Below are positions 1-9,337 of a stretch of 64,000 nucleotides of DNA, one piece after another. Location: assembly GCF_029948125.1 (NCBI RefSeq), contig NZ_JASAMB010000003.1:124001-188000 (forward strand), read 5' to 3'. The notes under the pieces are model-generated. The model was given only the letters and a program-made list of their open reading frames with translations, did no database searches and was not told the origin of the DNA. Numbering within the stretch: the stretch's first letter is position 1; the number at the start of each line of letters is the position of its first letter. A program made the position numbers and the translations under genes. The stretch comes from Catellatospora sp. KI3 (lineage in GTDB: Bacteria > Actinomycetota > Actinomycetes > Mycobacteriales > Micromonosporaceae).

Positions 1-177
1 GTCGAGGTGCTGCACACCGCCATGGGCGGCTGGCCGGTGTGCGGCGACACGACGTACGAGCTGCTCGACGGCGAGCACTACACGTTCACCGAGGCGCCGC
101 CCTCGCTGCTGGAGGTGTTCGCGGCCGGGCTGGCCGTACCCGGTGACCGGGCCGTTCCGGCGGTGTCGGCGCCATGA
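1..177 (+). CDS. C-terminal tail of a probable thioesterase domain (partial)
   Basis: Open from the first base and ending in TGA, this is the last 58 residues of a protein that begins outside the window. The tail contains a GEHYTF string followed by a short helix-like segment (SLLEVFAAGL). This resembles the region around the catalytic histidine at the end of NRPS/PKS type I thioesterase domains (G-x-H-[YF]). Its stop overlaps the start of the following P450 (ATGA), so the two are translationally coupled. The megasynthase assignment is an inference from this short motif and from the downstream P450 and type II thioesterase. Any alpha/beta hydrolase tail would look similar. Confidence 0.5.
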   Translation, partial: VEVLHTAMGGWPVCGDTTYELLDGEHYTFTEAPPSLLEVFAAGLAVPGDRAVPAVSAP

Positions 178-1466
178 CGGCGAGCCCGGCCACCGCCGTG
201 ACGCCGACCGGCTGCCCGTACGCCGCCGACGTGCCCCGGGTCGGCTTCGACAGCCACGACCCGGCGCTCGCGCGGGACCCGTTCGCGGCGCTGGACCGGC
301 TGCGCGAGGACTGCCCGGTGGCCTGGAGCACCGCCTGGGACGGCTTCTGGGTGGTGACCGGGCACGCCGACGTCGGCGCGATCACCCGCGACCGCCGCTT
401 CCACACCGGATACGAGCAGCGGGACGGCAGTTTCCAGGGCATCAGCATCCCGGCGATCGGCCAGACCGGCCGGCTGGTGCCGCTGGAGCTCAACGTGCCC
501 GAGTCGCTGCGCTACCGCAGGCTGCTGGCCGCCTACTACACCCCGAACCGGGTCGCCGCGCGGATGGCGGAGTTCCGGCAGTTGGCCGACGAGTGCCTGG
601 ACGAGGTGGTCGAGCAGGGCCGCTGCGACCTGGTGCGCGCGCTCACCGAGCGGATGGCCGCCATGCTGACCCTGCGCGACATCGGCCTGCCGGAGCAGCA
701 GTGGGCGCAGGTCGACGCGGTGCTAGAGCAGGCGCTGCTCAACGGGCCGTCCGACCCCGACGCGGCCCGCCGGGCGGCGCAGGAGCTGTGCCTGATGATC
801 GTCGACGCGATGGAGGAGCACCGCGACACCGGCGCCGGCTCCGGGCTCATCGCGGTGCTGCTGGACACGGTCCTGGACGGGCAGCCGGTGCCCGACGAGG
901 CGATCGTGTCCATGATGTACACCCTGCTCATCGGCATCCACCCGACGTCGTGCCTGGTGTCCACTTCGCTGTGGCACCTGGCCCGCGACCCGGCACTGAG
1001 ACGGCGCCTGGCCGCCGACCCGGACCTGGTCCACCGGTCCGCCGACGAGTTCCTGCGCTGGGTGACGCCGATCCCGTCCACCGTGCGCACCGTCGCGCAG
1101 GACGTCCGGCTCGGCGGACACGACCTGCGCGCCGGGGACCGGGTGTACGTGTCCTGGGCCGGGGCCAACCGGGACGACTCGGTGTTCCCCGACGCCGCAC
1201 GGGTGGACGTCGACCGCGACGCCGGTGCGCACCTCTCCTTCGGCGGCGGCCCGCACTACTGTGTCGGTGCCGGGGCGGTGCGGGCGATGTTCACCGCGAT
1301 GGTGGCGGCGGTGCTGGCCCGGATGCCGGACTTCGAACTGGCGGACCCCGGCGCCGTCACATGGTTCCCGGACGTCAGCTTCTGCTACGGGGTCACCTCG
1401 CTGCCGGTGGTGTACACCCCGACGCCGCGCGCGCGAACCGGAGGAGGACGACCGTGGACGTCATGA
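174..1466 (+). CDS. cytochrome P450 with atypical I-helix
   Basis: A 430-residue soluble P450, normal length for bacterial class I enzymes. The heme loop FGGGPHYCVG lies near residue 356 with Cys about 363, and the ExxR pair is in DEFLRW. The I-helix, where most P450s have A-G-x-[DE]-T-T for oxygen activation, reads LIGIHPTSC. The acid is His and the following Thr is Pro, although the next Thr is kept. It starts at an ATG overlapping the upstream stop (ATGA), and its own stop overlaps the thioesterase gene. It is therefore probably a tailoring oxidase of the natural product made by the cluster to the left. The substrate cannot be told; the odd I-helix suggests unusual oxidation chemistry or substrate-assisted proton delivery. 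Confidence 0.9.
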   Translation: MTASPATAVTPTGCPYAADVPRVGFDSHDPALARDPFAALDRLREDCPVAWSTAWDGFWVVTGHADVGAITRDRRFHTGYEQRDGSFQGISIPAIGQTGRLVPLELNVPESLRYRRLLAAYYTPNRVAARMAEFRQLADECLDEVVEQGRCDLVRALTERMAAMLTLRDIGLPEQQWAQVDAVLEQALLNGPSDPDAARRAAQELCLMIVDAMEEHRDTGAGSGLIAVLLDTVLDGQPVPDEAIVSMMYTLLIGIHPTSCLVSTSLWHLARDPALRRRLAADPDLVHRSADEFLRWVTPIPSTVRTVAQDVRLGGHDLRAGDRVYVSWAGANRDDSVFPDAARVDVDRDAGAHLSFGGGPHYCVGAGAVRAMFTAMVAAVLARMPDFELADPGAVTWFPDVSFCYGVTSLPVVYTPTPRARTGGGRPWTS

Positions 1467-2227
1467 CCAGGGCCACCGCGGACCGCTGGCTGCGCCGCTA
1501 CCACCGCGGCGGTACGCCGCGGCTGCGGCTCTACTGCCTGCACTACGCCGGCGGCAGCCCGTCGATGTTCCGCGACTGGCCCGCGCTGCTGCCCGCCCAC
1601 GTCGCAGTGGAGGCGTTCATGCTGCCCGGCCGCGACGGCCGGTTCCGCGAACCCGCGCTCGAACGCATGGACGCCCTGGTCGGCGCCCTCGTCGAGGCGC
1701 TGCGCCAGCAGCCGGACACCCCGTACGCGCTGTTCGGCTACAGCTTCGGCGCCCAGGTGTCGTTCCACCTCGCCCACGCGCTGCGCGAGGCGGGGCTGCC
1801 GCAGCCGCGCACGCTGTTCGTCGCCGCCAGCGCCGGACCCAGCGAGCTGGGCCACGTCCCCGGCGTCGACGAGACCGACGAGGAGCTGGTCGGCTACATG
1901 CGCTCGCTGGGCGGCACCTCCTCGGCGGTGCTGGACAACCCGGAGCTGCTGGACCTGGTGCTGCCGACGCTGCGCGCGGACCTGCGGACGGTCGCGACCC
2001 TGCCCTACACCCCGCGCCCGCCGCTGGCCGTGCCGATCCACGCGTTCTCCGGCGAGGCGGACCCCACCTCCGCCAACCCGGAGCTGATGGCCGCGTGGCA
2101 GCGCGAGACGACCGGCCCGTTCCGGCAGACCGTCTTCCCGGGCGGCCACTTCTTCATCGACGACGCGCTGCCCGAACTCGCCGCCGCCATCGGCGCCGAC
2201 CTGGACGAGCCGGCGGCGGCGCGGTGA
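1454..2227 (+). CDS. type II thioesterase (external editing thioesterase)
   Basis: A 257-residue alpha/beta hydrolase of the GrsT/TycF type. It has the nucleophile elbow FGYSFGAQ (Ser about 97), a late acid in SGEADP and the catalytic histidine in GGHFF. Such enzymes remove mis-primed or stalled acyl groups from NRPS/PKS carrier proteins. The GTG at 1454 is preferred because GGAGGAGG at 1440-1447 sits 6 bases upstream; an in-frame ATG at 1463 overlaps the P450 stop and is the alternative. The stop overlaps the next gene (GTGA). Its place between a P450 and a resistance-like glycosylase supports a secondary-metabolite operon. Confidence 0.9.
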   Translation: MDVMTRATADRWLRRYHRGGTPRLRLYCLHYAGGSPSMFRDWPALLPAHVAVEAFMLPGRDGRFREPALERMDALVGALVEALRQQPDTPYALFGYSFGAQVSFHLAHALREAGLPQPRTLFVAASAGPSELGHVPGVDETDEELVGYMRSLGGTSSAVLDNPELLDLVLPTLRADLRTVATLPYTPRPPLAVPIHAFSGEADPTSANPELMAAWQRETTGPFRQTVFPGGHFFIDDALPELAAAIGADLDEPAAAR

Positions 2228-3477
2228 GCCGCAGTGTGGGGCTGCGTGAGGCCCGCCGCCTGGCCGTCAGCTGCCAGCACCTGGCCGGGCCGGTGCCGCC
2301 GCCCGGCCAGGGGCGCCTGTGGGACGTGCTGGCGACCCTGCGCTGCCTGCAGCTCGACCCGATCGACGTGGTCGCGCACAGCCACCGGCTGGTGCTGTGG
2401 AGCAGGCTCGGCGCGTACGACGAGCAGGAGCTGGCCAACCTGCGCTGGAAGGAGCGGCGGCTGTTCGACTACTGGGCGCACGCCGCCTCGATCGTGCTCA
2501 GCGAGGACTACCAGCTGCACCACGCCATGATGCGCGGCTACCCCGACGCCGGGCAGTCGGTGCCGATGGCCCGGATCGGCGACTGGCTGCGGGCCAACAC
2601 CGGCCTGCGCGACGCCGTGGTCCAGCGGCTGGCCGAGGCGGGCCCGCTGCCCACCGACGGCTTCGACGTCCGGGCCGACGTCGCGTGGGAGGGCGGCGGC
2701 TGGTCCGCGGGCCGCAGCGTCGAGCGGATGCTCGACATCCTGTGGAACCAGGGCGTCGTCCTGGTGGCCGGCCGCGACGGCAAGAAGCGGCGGTGGGACC
2801 TGGCCGAGCGCTGCCTGCCCGACGGGCTGGACCGCACGCCGCTGCCCGAGGCGGAGATCGTGTCCCGTGCCGCGGAGCATTCGCTGCGCGCACTGGGCAT
2901 CGGCCGCCGGCGCGACATCGAACTCCACTTCATCCGGTCGCGCTATCCGGGACTGCGTGAGGTCGTCGCCACGCTGGTGGAGGCCCGCCGCTTCGTGCCG
3001 GTGACGCTGGAGGGCGCCCCGGCGGGCGAGCAGTGGTATGTGCACGCCGACCGGCTGCCGCTGCTCGACCGGATCGCGGCCGGTGACTGGAGTCCCCGTA
3101 CCGTGCTGCTGTCGCCGTTCGACAACCTGATCTGCGACCGCGACCGCACCGCCCGCCTGTGGGGTTTCGACTTCCGCACCGAGATGTACGTGCCCGCGGC
3201 CAAGCGCGAGTACGGCTACTACGTCCTGCCGATCCTCGACGGCGACCAGCTCATCGGCCGGGTCGCGCCCCGCCTCGACCGGCGCCGCGGCGTGCTCGAA
3301 CTCGAGGGCGTGTACGCCGAACCCGGCGCCCCCGCCACCCCGGCCGCCGCGGCGCGGGTCGGGCAGGCGATCACCGCGCTCGCCTCCTTCGTCGGCGCCC
3401 GGCGCGTCGAGCACCACGACCGCCTACCGGCCGGCTGGCGGGAACACCTCGGCCCGGCCCTCGACGGGCACGGCTGA
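2224..3477 (+). CDS. YcaQ/AlkZ-like winged-helix DNA glycosylase
   Basis: A 417-residue protein of the HTH_42 (former DUF1006) family. These are monofunctional DNA glycosylases that remove bulky alkylated bases and unhook interstrand crosslinks. The catalytic tripeptide at residues 43-45 is QLD, the Q-hydrophobic-D form typical of E. coli YcaQ, unlike the Q-x-Q of azinomycin-cluster AlkZ. The body keeps the family's winged-helix repeats and the C-terminal SPFDNLICDR strand region. The GTG start overlaps the thioesterase stop (GTGA), so it is made together with the biosynthetic genes. AlkZ relatives are known self-resistance enzymes in clusters for DNA-alkylating products. A resistance role here is inferred from the coupling; housekeeping repair is the alternative. 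Confidence 0.85.
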   Translation: MSRSVGLREARRLAVSCQHLAGPVPPPGQGRLWDVLATLRCLQLDPIDVVAHSHRLVLWSRLGAYDEQELANLRWKERRLFDYWAHAASIVLSEDYQLHHAMMRGYPDAGQSVPMARIGDWLRANTGLRDAVVQRLAEAGPLPTDGFDVRADVAWEGGGWSAGRSVERMLDILWNQGVVLVAGRDGKKRRWDLAERCLPDGLDRTPLPEAEIVSRAAEHSLRALGIGRRRDIELHFIRSRYPGLREVVATLVEARRFVPVTLEGAPAGEQWYVHADRLPLLDRIAAGDWSPRTVLLSPFDNLICDRDRTARLWGFDFRTEMYVPAAKREYGYYVLPILDGDQLIGRVAPRLDRRRGVLELEGVYAEPGAPATPAAAARVGQAITALASFVGARRVEHHDRLPAGWREHLGPALDGHG

Positions 3478-3503
3478 ACGTCCAGGCAGGAGCGGCGAGC
3501 CCG

Positions 3504-4876
<1,373 letters not shown>

Positions 4877-4880
<4 letters not shown>

Positions 4881-6364
4881 GCGTGGTCCGGCGCAGCGGC
4901 GTACTGCTGCACCCCACCAGCCTGCCGGGCCGCTTCGGCGTCGGCGAGTTCGGCCCGGCCGCCGACGAGTGGCTGGATTTCCTGGCCGCTGCCGAGCAGT
5001 CGGTGTGGCAGATGCTGCCGCTGAACCCGGTCAACCGGGTCGGCTGCCCGTACCAGTCGTATGCGGCCCTGGCCGGCAGTCCGCTGCTGATCAGCGTGGA
5101 CCGGCTGCGGGACGCCGGGCTGCTCAGCCGGGCCGACCTGGCCGGTGTGCCGGACCTGTCGGCGGGCCCGGTCGACTTCGCGGCCGCGACGGCGGTCAAG
5201 GACCAGCTGCTGGCCAGGGCGTTCGCGAACTTCACGCCGACCGCCGACAGCGACCGGTTCGCCCGCGAGCACGGCTGGTGGCTCGACGACTACGCCCACT
5301 ACATGGCGCTGCGCCGCCGCCACGGCAGGACCTGGACCGACTGGCCCGTGCCGCTGGCGCTGCGCTTTCCCGACGCCCTGGCCCGCTCGGCCGACGACCT
5401 CGCCCGCGAACTCGACTTCTTCCGGTTCGAGCAGTACCTGTTCGCCACCCATTTCGCGCAGGTGCGCGCGCGGGCGGGCAAGCTCGGCATCGAGATCGTC
5501 GGCGACCTGCCCATGTACGTCAGCCCGAAGAGCGCCGACGTGTGGGCCCGGCCCGACCTGTTCCAGGTGGACGCCGCCGGTCGGCCGACCGCGCTGGCCG
5601 GTTTCCCGCCCGACGCCTACAGCCGCGAGTCCCAGGTGTGGGGCAACGCGCTCTACCGCTGGGACGCGCTGGCCGCCGAGGACTACCGCTGGTGGGTCGA
5701 CCGCTTCCGCCGGATGCAGGACCTCTGCGACACGGTGCGGCTCGACCACTTCCACGGCTTCCACCGCTACTGGGCGGTGCCGGCCTCGCGCGACGCCGCC
5801 CGGGGGCGGTGGGAGGACGGGCCTGGCGCGGACCTGTTCACCGCGGTCCGCAAGGAGCTGCCCGACCTGGACCTGATCGCCGAGGACGTCGGGCCGCAGT
5901 CGGCTGGCATGCAGCGGATCCGCGCGGAGGCGGGCATCCCCGGCATGCGCCTGCTGCAGTTCGCGTTCTCCGGTGAGGAGAACCAGTACCTGCCGCACCG
6001 GTACCCGGTCGACTGCGTCGCCTACACCGGCACCCACGACAACGACACCATGGCCGGATGGTGGCACAGTGCCACGGTCGACCAGCGGGAACGGGCGGAG
6101 CGCTACCTCGGCGGCGTGGCCGACGGGATCTGCTGGCCGGCCGCGCGGGCGGTGTTCGCGTCGGTGGCCTACCTGGCCGTCCTGCCCGTGCAGGACGTGC
6201 TGCAGCTGGGCAGCGAGGCCCGGATGAACACGCCGGGGCGGACCGAGGGCAACTGGCAGTGGCGGCTGGAGCCCCGGTCGCTCACGCCGGGGGTCGAGTT
6301 CCGGCTGCGCCGCCTCACCGAACTCTACGGCCGCGACCGGGCCGCCCAGCGGTACCCGGGCTGA
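4877..6364 (+). CDS. malQ: 4-alpha-glucanotransferase (GH77)
   Basis: A 495-residue amylomaltase/disproportionating enzyme that moves maltodextrin segments between glucans. Family hallmarks are the N-terminal LLHPTSLPG, the GCPYQSY loop, RLDHFHGF with the nucleophile Asp, AEDVG with the acid/base Glu, and GTHDNDT with the third acid. The ATG overlaps the glgA stop (ATGA) with GGAAGGAG just upstream, so glgA and malQ are coupled for glycogen or capsular glucan metabolism. The last 50 bases overlap a truncated gene on the opposite strand. Confidence 0.94.
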
Positions 6365-6635
6365 CGCCGTCGCACGGTTCGGCGTGGATGAACACCGGGC
6401 CCACCTCGTCGTACGGGCCGGGATCGGCGCCGGTGTCGGCCGCCCAGCGCCGCAGTGGCGCGTACGACACCAGTGCGAGTGTCTCGCCCGCCCGGCTGCG
6501 CCGCAGGCAGCACCGCAGCGGAGCCCCGCCCTCGGCGTCCACCGACAGCCGGGGCGGGCGCCTGGCGTCATCGAAGCGCCGCAGCTGCCCGACGACCTCG
6601 GCACTGATGGCCTTGACCACGTAATCGCCTGTCAT
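6315..6635 (-). pseudogene. truncated DUF1203 protein
   Basis: Residues 1-80 match the DUF1203 pattern: a cysteine pair in LRCCLRR, a GETLALVSYAPLR block and the YDEVGPVFIHAEPCDG motif. Immediately after that motif the frame runs into an Arg/Gly-rich tail and stops inside the malQ 3' end. Family members normally continue for roughly another 50 residues. I read it as a gene whose 3' part was lost when the malQ side was joined. Between this gene and 6794 a plus-strand stretch (about 6693-6785) encodes an orphan fragment containing YRLTSADLAVQIV, also apparently without a start. DUF1203 function is unknown. Confidence 0.5.
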
Positions 6636-6793
6636 GTCCCCAGCATCGCCGCCACCGGCCGCAGGGTCCGGCGGAGATCGGACACGGCATGCACCTACCG
6701 GCTCACCTCGGCGGACCTCGCCGTCCAGATCGTCAAGAGCCAGATCCGCGACCAGGACGGAGCCGTCGTCGCCGAGATCGGCTGAAAGCCCGC

Positions 6794-7204
6794 CTACGGC
6801 GCGTCGGCCATGGCGTGGTCGTAGGTCTTGCGGGCGAGGTGGACCTGCTCGATGTGGGTCTCGGCCCAGCTCTTGATCGCCCGCTGGACCGGCAGCAGGC
6901 TCTGCCCGAGCGCGGTCAGCTCGTAGTCCACCCGGACCGGGACCGACGGTGTCACCGTGCGGGTCACCAGCCCGTCGCGTTCGAGTTTGCGCAGGGTCTG
7001 CGTCAGCATCTTCTGGCTGGCGCCGGGGATGGTCCGGGACACGTCGCGGTAGCGCAGCGGCCCGTCGGCCAGGGCGCTGAGCACCAGGGTCACCCATTTG
7101 TCGCTGAGGGTGGCCAGCAGTTCGTGCCCGGGGCACTCCGACAGGAACGCGTTGTACTCCCGGCGGTCCTGCTCCCGCCGCTCGGCGGCGCGCATCGTCG
7201 TCAC
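6794..7204 (-). CDS. HxlR-family transcriptional regulator
   Basis: A 136-residue MarR-like winged-helix protein. The HxlR core is clear: a Cys near residue 24 (ECPGHELL), KWVTLVLSALADGPLRY, the recognition region around SQKMLTQTLRKLERDGLV, and the wing ending in VDYELTALGQSL. HxlR proteins often sense electrophiles or disulfide stress through that Cys and repress a neighbouring oxidoreductase. The GTG start lies 6 bases after a -10-like TAGGTT on this strand (7211-7216), so the message is probably leaderless. It is divergent from a quinone-oxidoreductase-like gene, its likely target. Confidence 0.92.
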   Translation of the reverse strand: MTTMRAAERREQDRREYNAFLSECPGHELLATLSDKWVTLVLSALADGPLRYRDVSRTIPGASQKMLTQTLRKLERDGLVTRTVTPSVPVRVDYELTALGQSLLPVQRAIKSWAETHIEQVHLARKTYDHAMADAP

Positions 7205-7286
7205 CGCCCCAACCTACCCCGGGGAGACTTACGCACTCACAGGTGCCTACTTACCGAAAGAGAGTGCTACGCCTAGCGTTCCTGAC
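7205..7286. promoter_or_regulatory. divergent promoter/operator between HxlR regulator and oxidoreductase
   Basis: Rightward: TTACCG (7251-7256), a 17-base spacer and TAGCGT (7274-7279), 7 bases before the oxidoreductase ATG. Leftward: TAGGTT on the minus strand, 6 bases before the regulator GTG. Between them is an inverted pair GCACTC (7233-7238) and GAGTGC (7262-7267), and two copies of ACTTAC (7227-7232 and 7249-7254). These repeats are candidate HxlR binding sites. Assignment is by position and motif only. Confidence 0.5.
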
Positions 7287-8219
7287 ATGAGAACCGTGAT
7301 CGTCCGCCGGTTCGGCGGCCCCGAAGTCCTGGAGATCGCCGACGTCCCGCAGCCCGAGCCCGGCCCGCGACAGGTGCGCGTCCGGGTCGCCGCCGCCTCG
7401 GTCAACCGCATCGACCTGTCCACCCGCAACGGCGCGCTCACCCAGGCGGGCCTGCTGGCCCCGGCGCCGCAGGCGTGGCTCGGCTGGGACGTCGCCGGTC
7501 AGGTCGACGCCCTCGGCGCCGGCGCCGCCCGGTTCGCGGTCGGTGACGCCGTCATCGGCCTGCGCGACCTGCTGTCGGCGCCTGGCGCCCAGGCCGAGTA
7601 CGTCGTGCTCGACGAGGACGCCCTGGCTCCGGCGCCGGCCACGGTCACCCTGGCGCAGGCGGCGACCCTGCCGCTGATCGGGCTGACCGCCGACCGGGCA
7701 CTGGCCCTGGCCGGGCTGGAACCGGGCCGGACGCTGCTGGTCACCGGCGCCGCCGGGGGCGTGGGCGGGCTGGTCCTGGAGCTGGCCGCGCTGCGCGGCA
7801 TCCGCACGCTGGCCCTGGCCGACGCCGAGGACGAGCAGCTGGTACGAGGCTTCGGCGCCACCTGGTTCCTGCCCCGCACCGAGCACCTCGCCGCCGACGC
7901 CCGGCGGCTGGTGCCCGGGGGAGTGGACGCGGTCATCGACGCCGCGACCCTCGGCATCACCGCGCACGAGGCCCTGCGCGGCGGCGGCGTCTTCGTCGCC
8001 CTGGTCGCGCCGTACGCGCCACCGGCGCTGCGGGGCACCCGGGTGGTCGTGCAGGAGGTGTACGCCGACGGGGCGCGGCTGGCGGAGCTGGCGGGGCTCG
8101 TCGACGCCGGGCGGCTCACCCTGCGCGTCGCCGACGAGCTGCCGCTGGAGGAGGTGGCGCGGGCGCACCAGCGGCTGGCGGCGGGCGGCCTGCGCGGCCG
8201 GCTGGTACTCGTGCCGTGA
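7287..8219 (+). CDS. zinc-independent quinone oxidoreductase-like MDR protein
   Basis: A 310-residue medium-chain dehydrogenase/reductase of the QOR subgroup. It has an N-terminal GroES-like domain (GPEVLEI, then SVNRIDLSTRNG) and a C-terminal Rossmann domain with the NADPH loop VTGAAGGVGG. The structural zinc cysteines of alcohol dehydrogenases are absent. It probably reduces quinones or alpha,beta-unsaturated carbonyls with NADPH in the cytoplasm. It has no Shine-Dalgarno sequence and starts 7 bases after a -10-like TAGCGT, consistent with a leaderless transcript controlled by the divergent HxlR protein. Confidence 0.9.
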   Translation: MRTVIVRRFGGPEVLEIADVPQPEPGPRQVRVRVAAASVNRIDLSTRNGALTQAGLLAPAPQAWLGWDVAGQVDALGAGAARFAVGDAVIGLRDLLSAPGAQAEYVVLDEDALAPAPATVTLAQAATLPLIGLTADRALALAGLEPGRTLLVTGAAGGVGGLVLELAALRGIRTLALADAEDEQLVRGFGATWFLPRTEHLAADARRLVPGGVDAVIDAATLGITAHEALRGGGVFVALVAPYAPPALRGTRVVVQEVYADGARLAELAGLVDAGRLTLRVADELPLEEVARAHQRLAAGGLRGRLVLVP

Positions 8220-8227
8220 CCGGGGTG

Positions 8228-8252
8228 GCGGGTCGCCGGTCCGGCGACCCGC
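8228..8252 (+). terminator. intrinsic terminator-like hairpin
   Basis: A perfect 12-base inverted repeat (GCGGGTCGCCGG and its complement) around a single T lies 8 bases after the oxidoreductase stop. It lacks a U-tract, as is common in actinobacterial terminators. Confidence 0.65.
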
Positions 8253-8497
8253 GTCAGCGGGGGGTTCTACCACGCTCGACCGAAGTCCAGGTAGGAGCGG
8301 CACGCGACCACAACCCTTTCGCGGACACGTCGGTCGGCTTCCCCCTCGGCGAACCGCGCCAGACCGGGAGCCGATGACCGGGCAGGCAGGCGGTCAGGCA
8401 ACGCGCATACCGGGTGACTGTCAAGGATCGAAATGCGACAGTTCGTCGGCGGCATGTCAGCACGGCTGCCGCACCGGCGCGGCACATCATCGAAGAC

Positions 8498-9217
8498 GTG
8501 AGCCGGCCCGGAAACCCAGTCGCAGTCGAAGTCGCCGAGCAGCTTGACTACTACCTGGTCTTCCCGAGCAGCGGCGCGGTCGCGCGCGGCCTGGCGCCGG
8601 AGGGCCTGGTCGTCGAGGAGTTCGTGCTGCGGCCTGACGGCACCACCTCAGGCCTGGACAGCGCGGGCTGGACCAGGGCCGGAGGCAGCTGGTGGACGGC
8701 GGCCGCGTTCAGCCGCACCCTGCGCGAGGACGCGCGCCTGCGCGCCAAGGTGCTGCCCGTGGGCCGGGCGGTCGCCCAGGCGGCATACCGGACACTGAGC
8801 GGCGCCGAACTACCCGCCGAGCCGCAGCTGCGCCGCCACTTCCTCGACCGGCTGGAACTGCCCGCCCCGACCGGGCTGGTGCCGGCGCAGGCCACCGCCG
8901 GCCAGCTCGGCTACCGGCTGCTGCTCGCGGGCGAGCTCACCGAGCACGGGCTCGCGCAGCTGCGCGGCGGCTGGCGGATGCCGCCGTTCGACCGTGCCGG
9001 CGACGCCGCGCACGGGGTCGCCGGACGCACCCGCTGGACGGTGGACGGCCAGCTGGTGTCCTGGACGCTGCGCCGCCTGGACGCCGGATGGGCCGTCGAC
9101 CTGGCCGTGGACCGGGTCGACCGCGCGCCCGCGCACACCGAGCCGCTGCTGCGCCGGCTCCGCGCCGAAGCCCGGGACCAGGGCCTGATCCCGGTCACCG
9201 TCACCCGGCTGCGCTGA
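8498..9217 (+). CDS. conserved hypothetical protein
   Basis: A 239-residue soluble protein that I do not recognise. There is no signal peptide or membrane segment. The composition is ordinary coding composition, with a helical middle (AVAQAAYRTLSG, LRRHFLDRLELP) and a C-terminal beta-rich part (GRTRWTVDGQLVSWTLRRL). The open frame extends upstream to an ATG at 8414, but those extra residues are basic and low in structure. I therefore place the start at the GTG at 8498 (VSRPGNPVAVEVAEQL), although no strong ribosome site supports either. It is transcribed alone, with a terminator-like hairpin on the left. Confidence 0.6.
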   Translation: MSRPGNPVAVEVAEQLDYYLVFPSSGAVARGLAPEGLVVEEFVLRPDGTTSGLDSAGWTRAGGSWWTAAAFSRTLREDARLRAKVLPVGRAVAQAAYRTLSGAELPAEPQLRRHFLDRLELPAPTGLVPAQATAGQLGYRLLLAGELTEHGLAQLRGGWRMPPFDRAGDAAHGVAGRTRWTVDGQLVSWTLRRLDAGWAVDLAVDRVDRAPAHTEPLLRRLRAEARDQGLIPVTVTRLR

Positions 9218-9337
9218 CCCGCCCGCGCCCTGCCGCTGGCCGGGACGCGCCGCCGTTGTACGCGGGTTGTATGTCCCTGGACGTAGCATCCGCAGCCGGA
9301 CTTCACCGGTCGTACCACGACATGAGGAGTGTCAGCT

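Noticed and set aside
143-1453. N-terminal part of a 694-codon frame fused to the thioesterase
   Set aside because: Out of frame with the P450, Arg/Gly-rich, no motif. The thioesterase starts at 1454 by its ribosome site.
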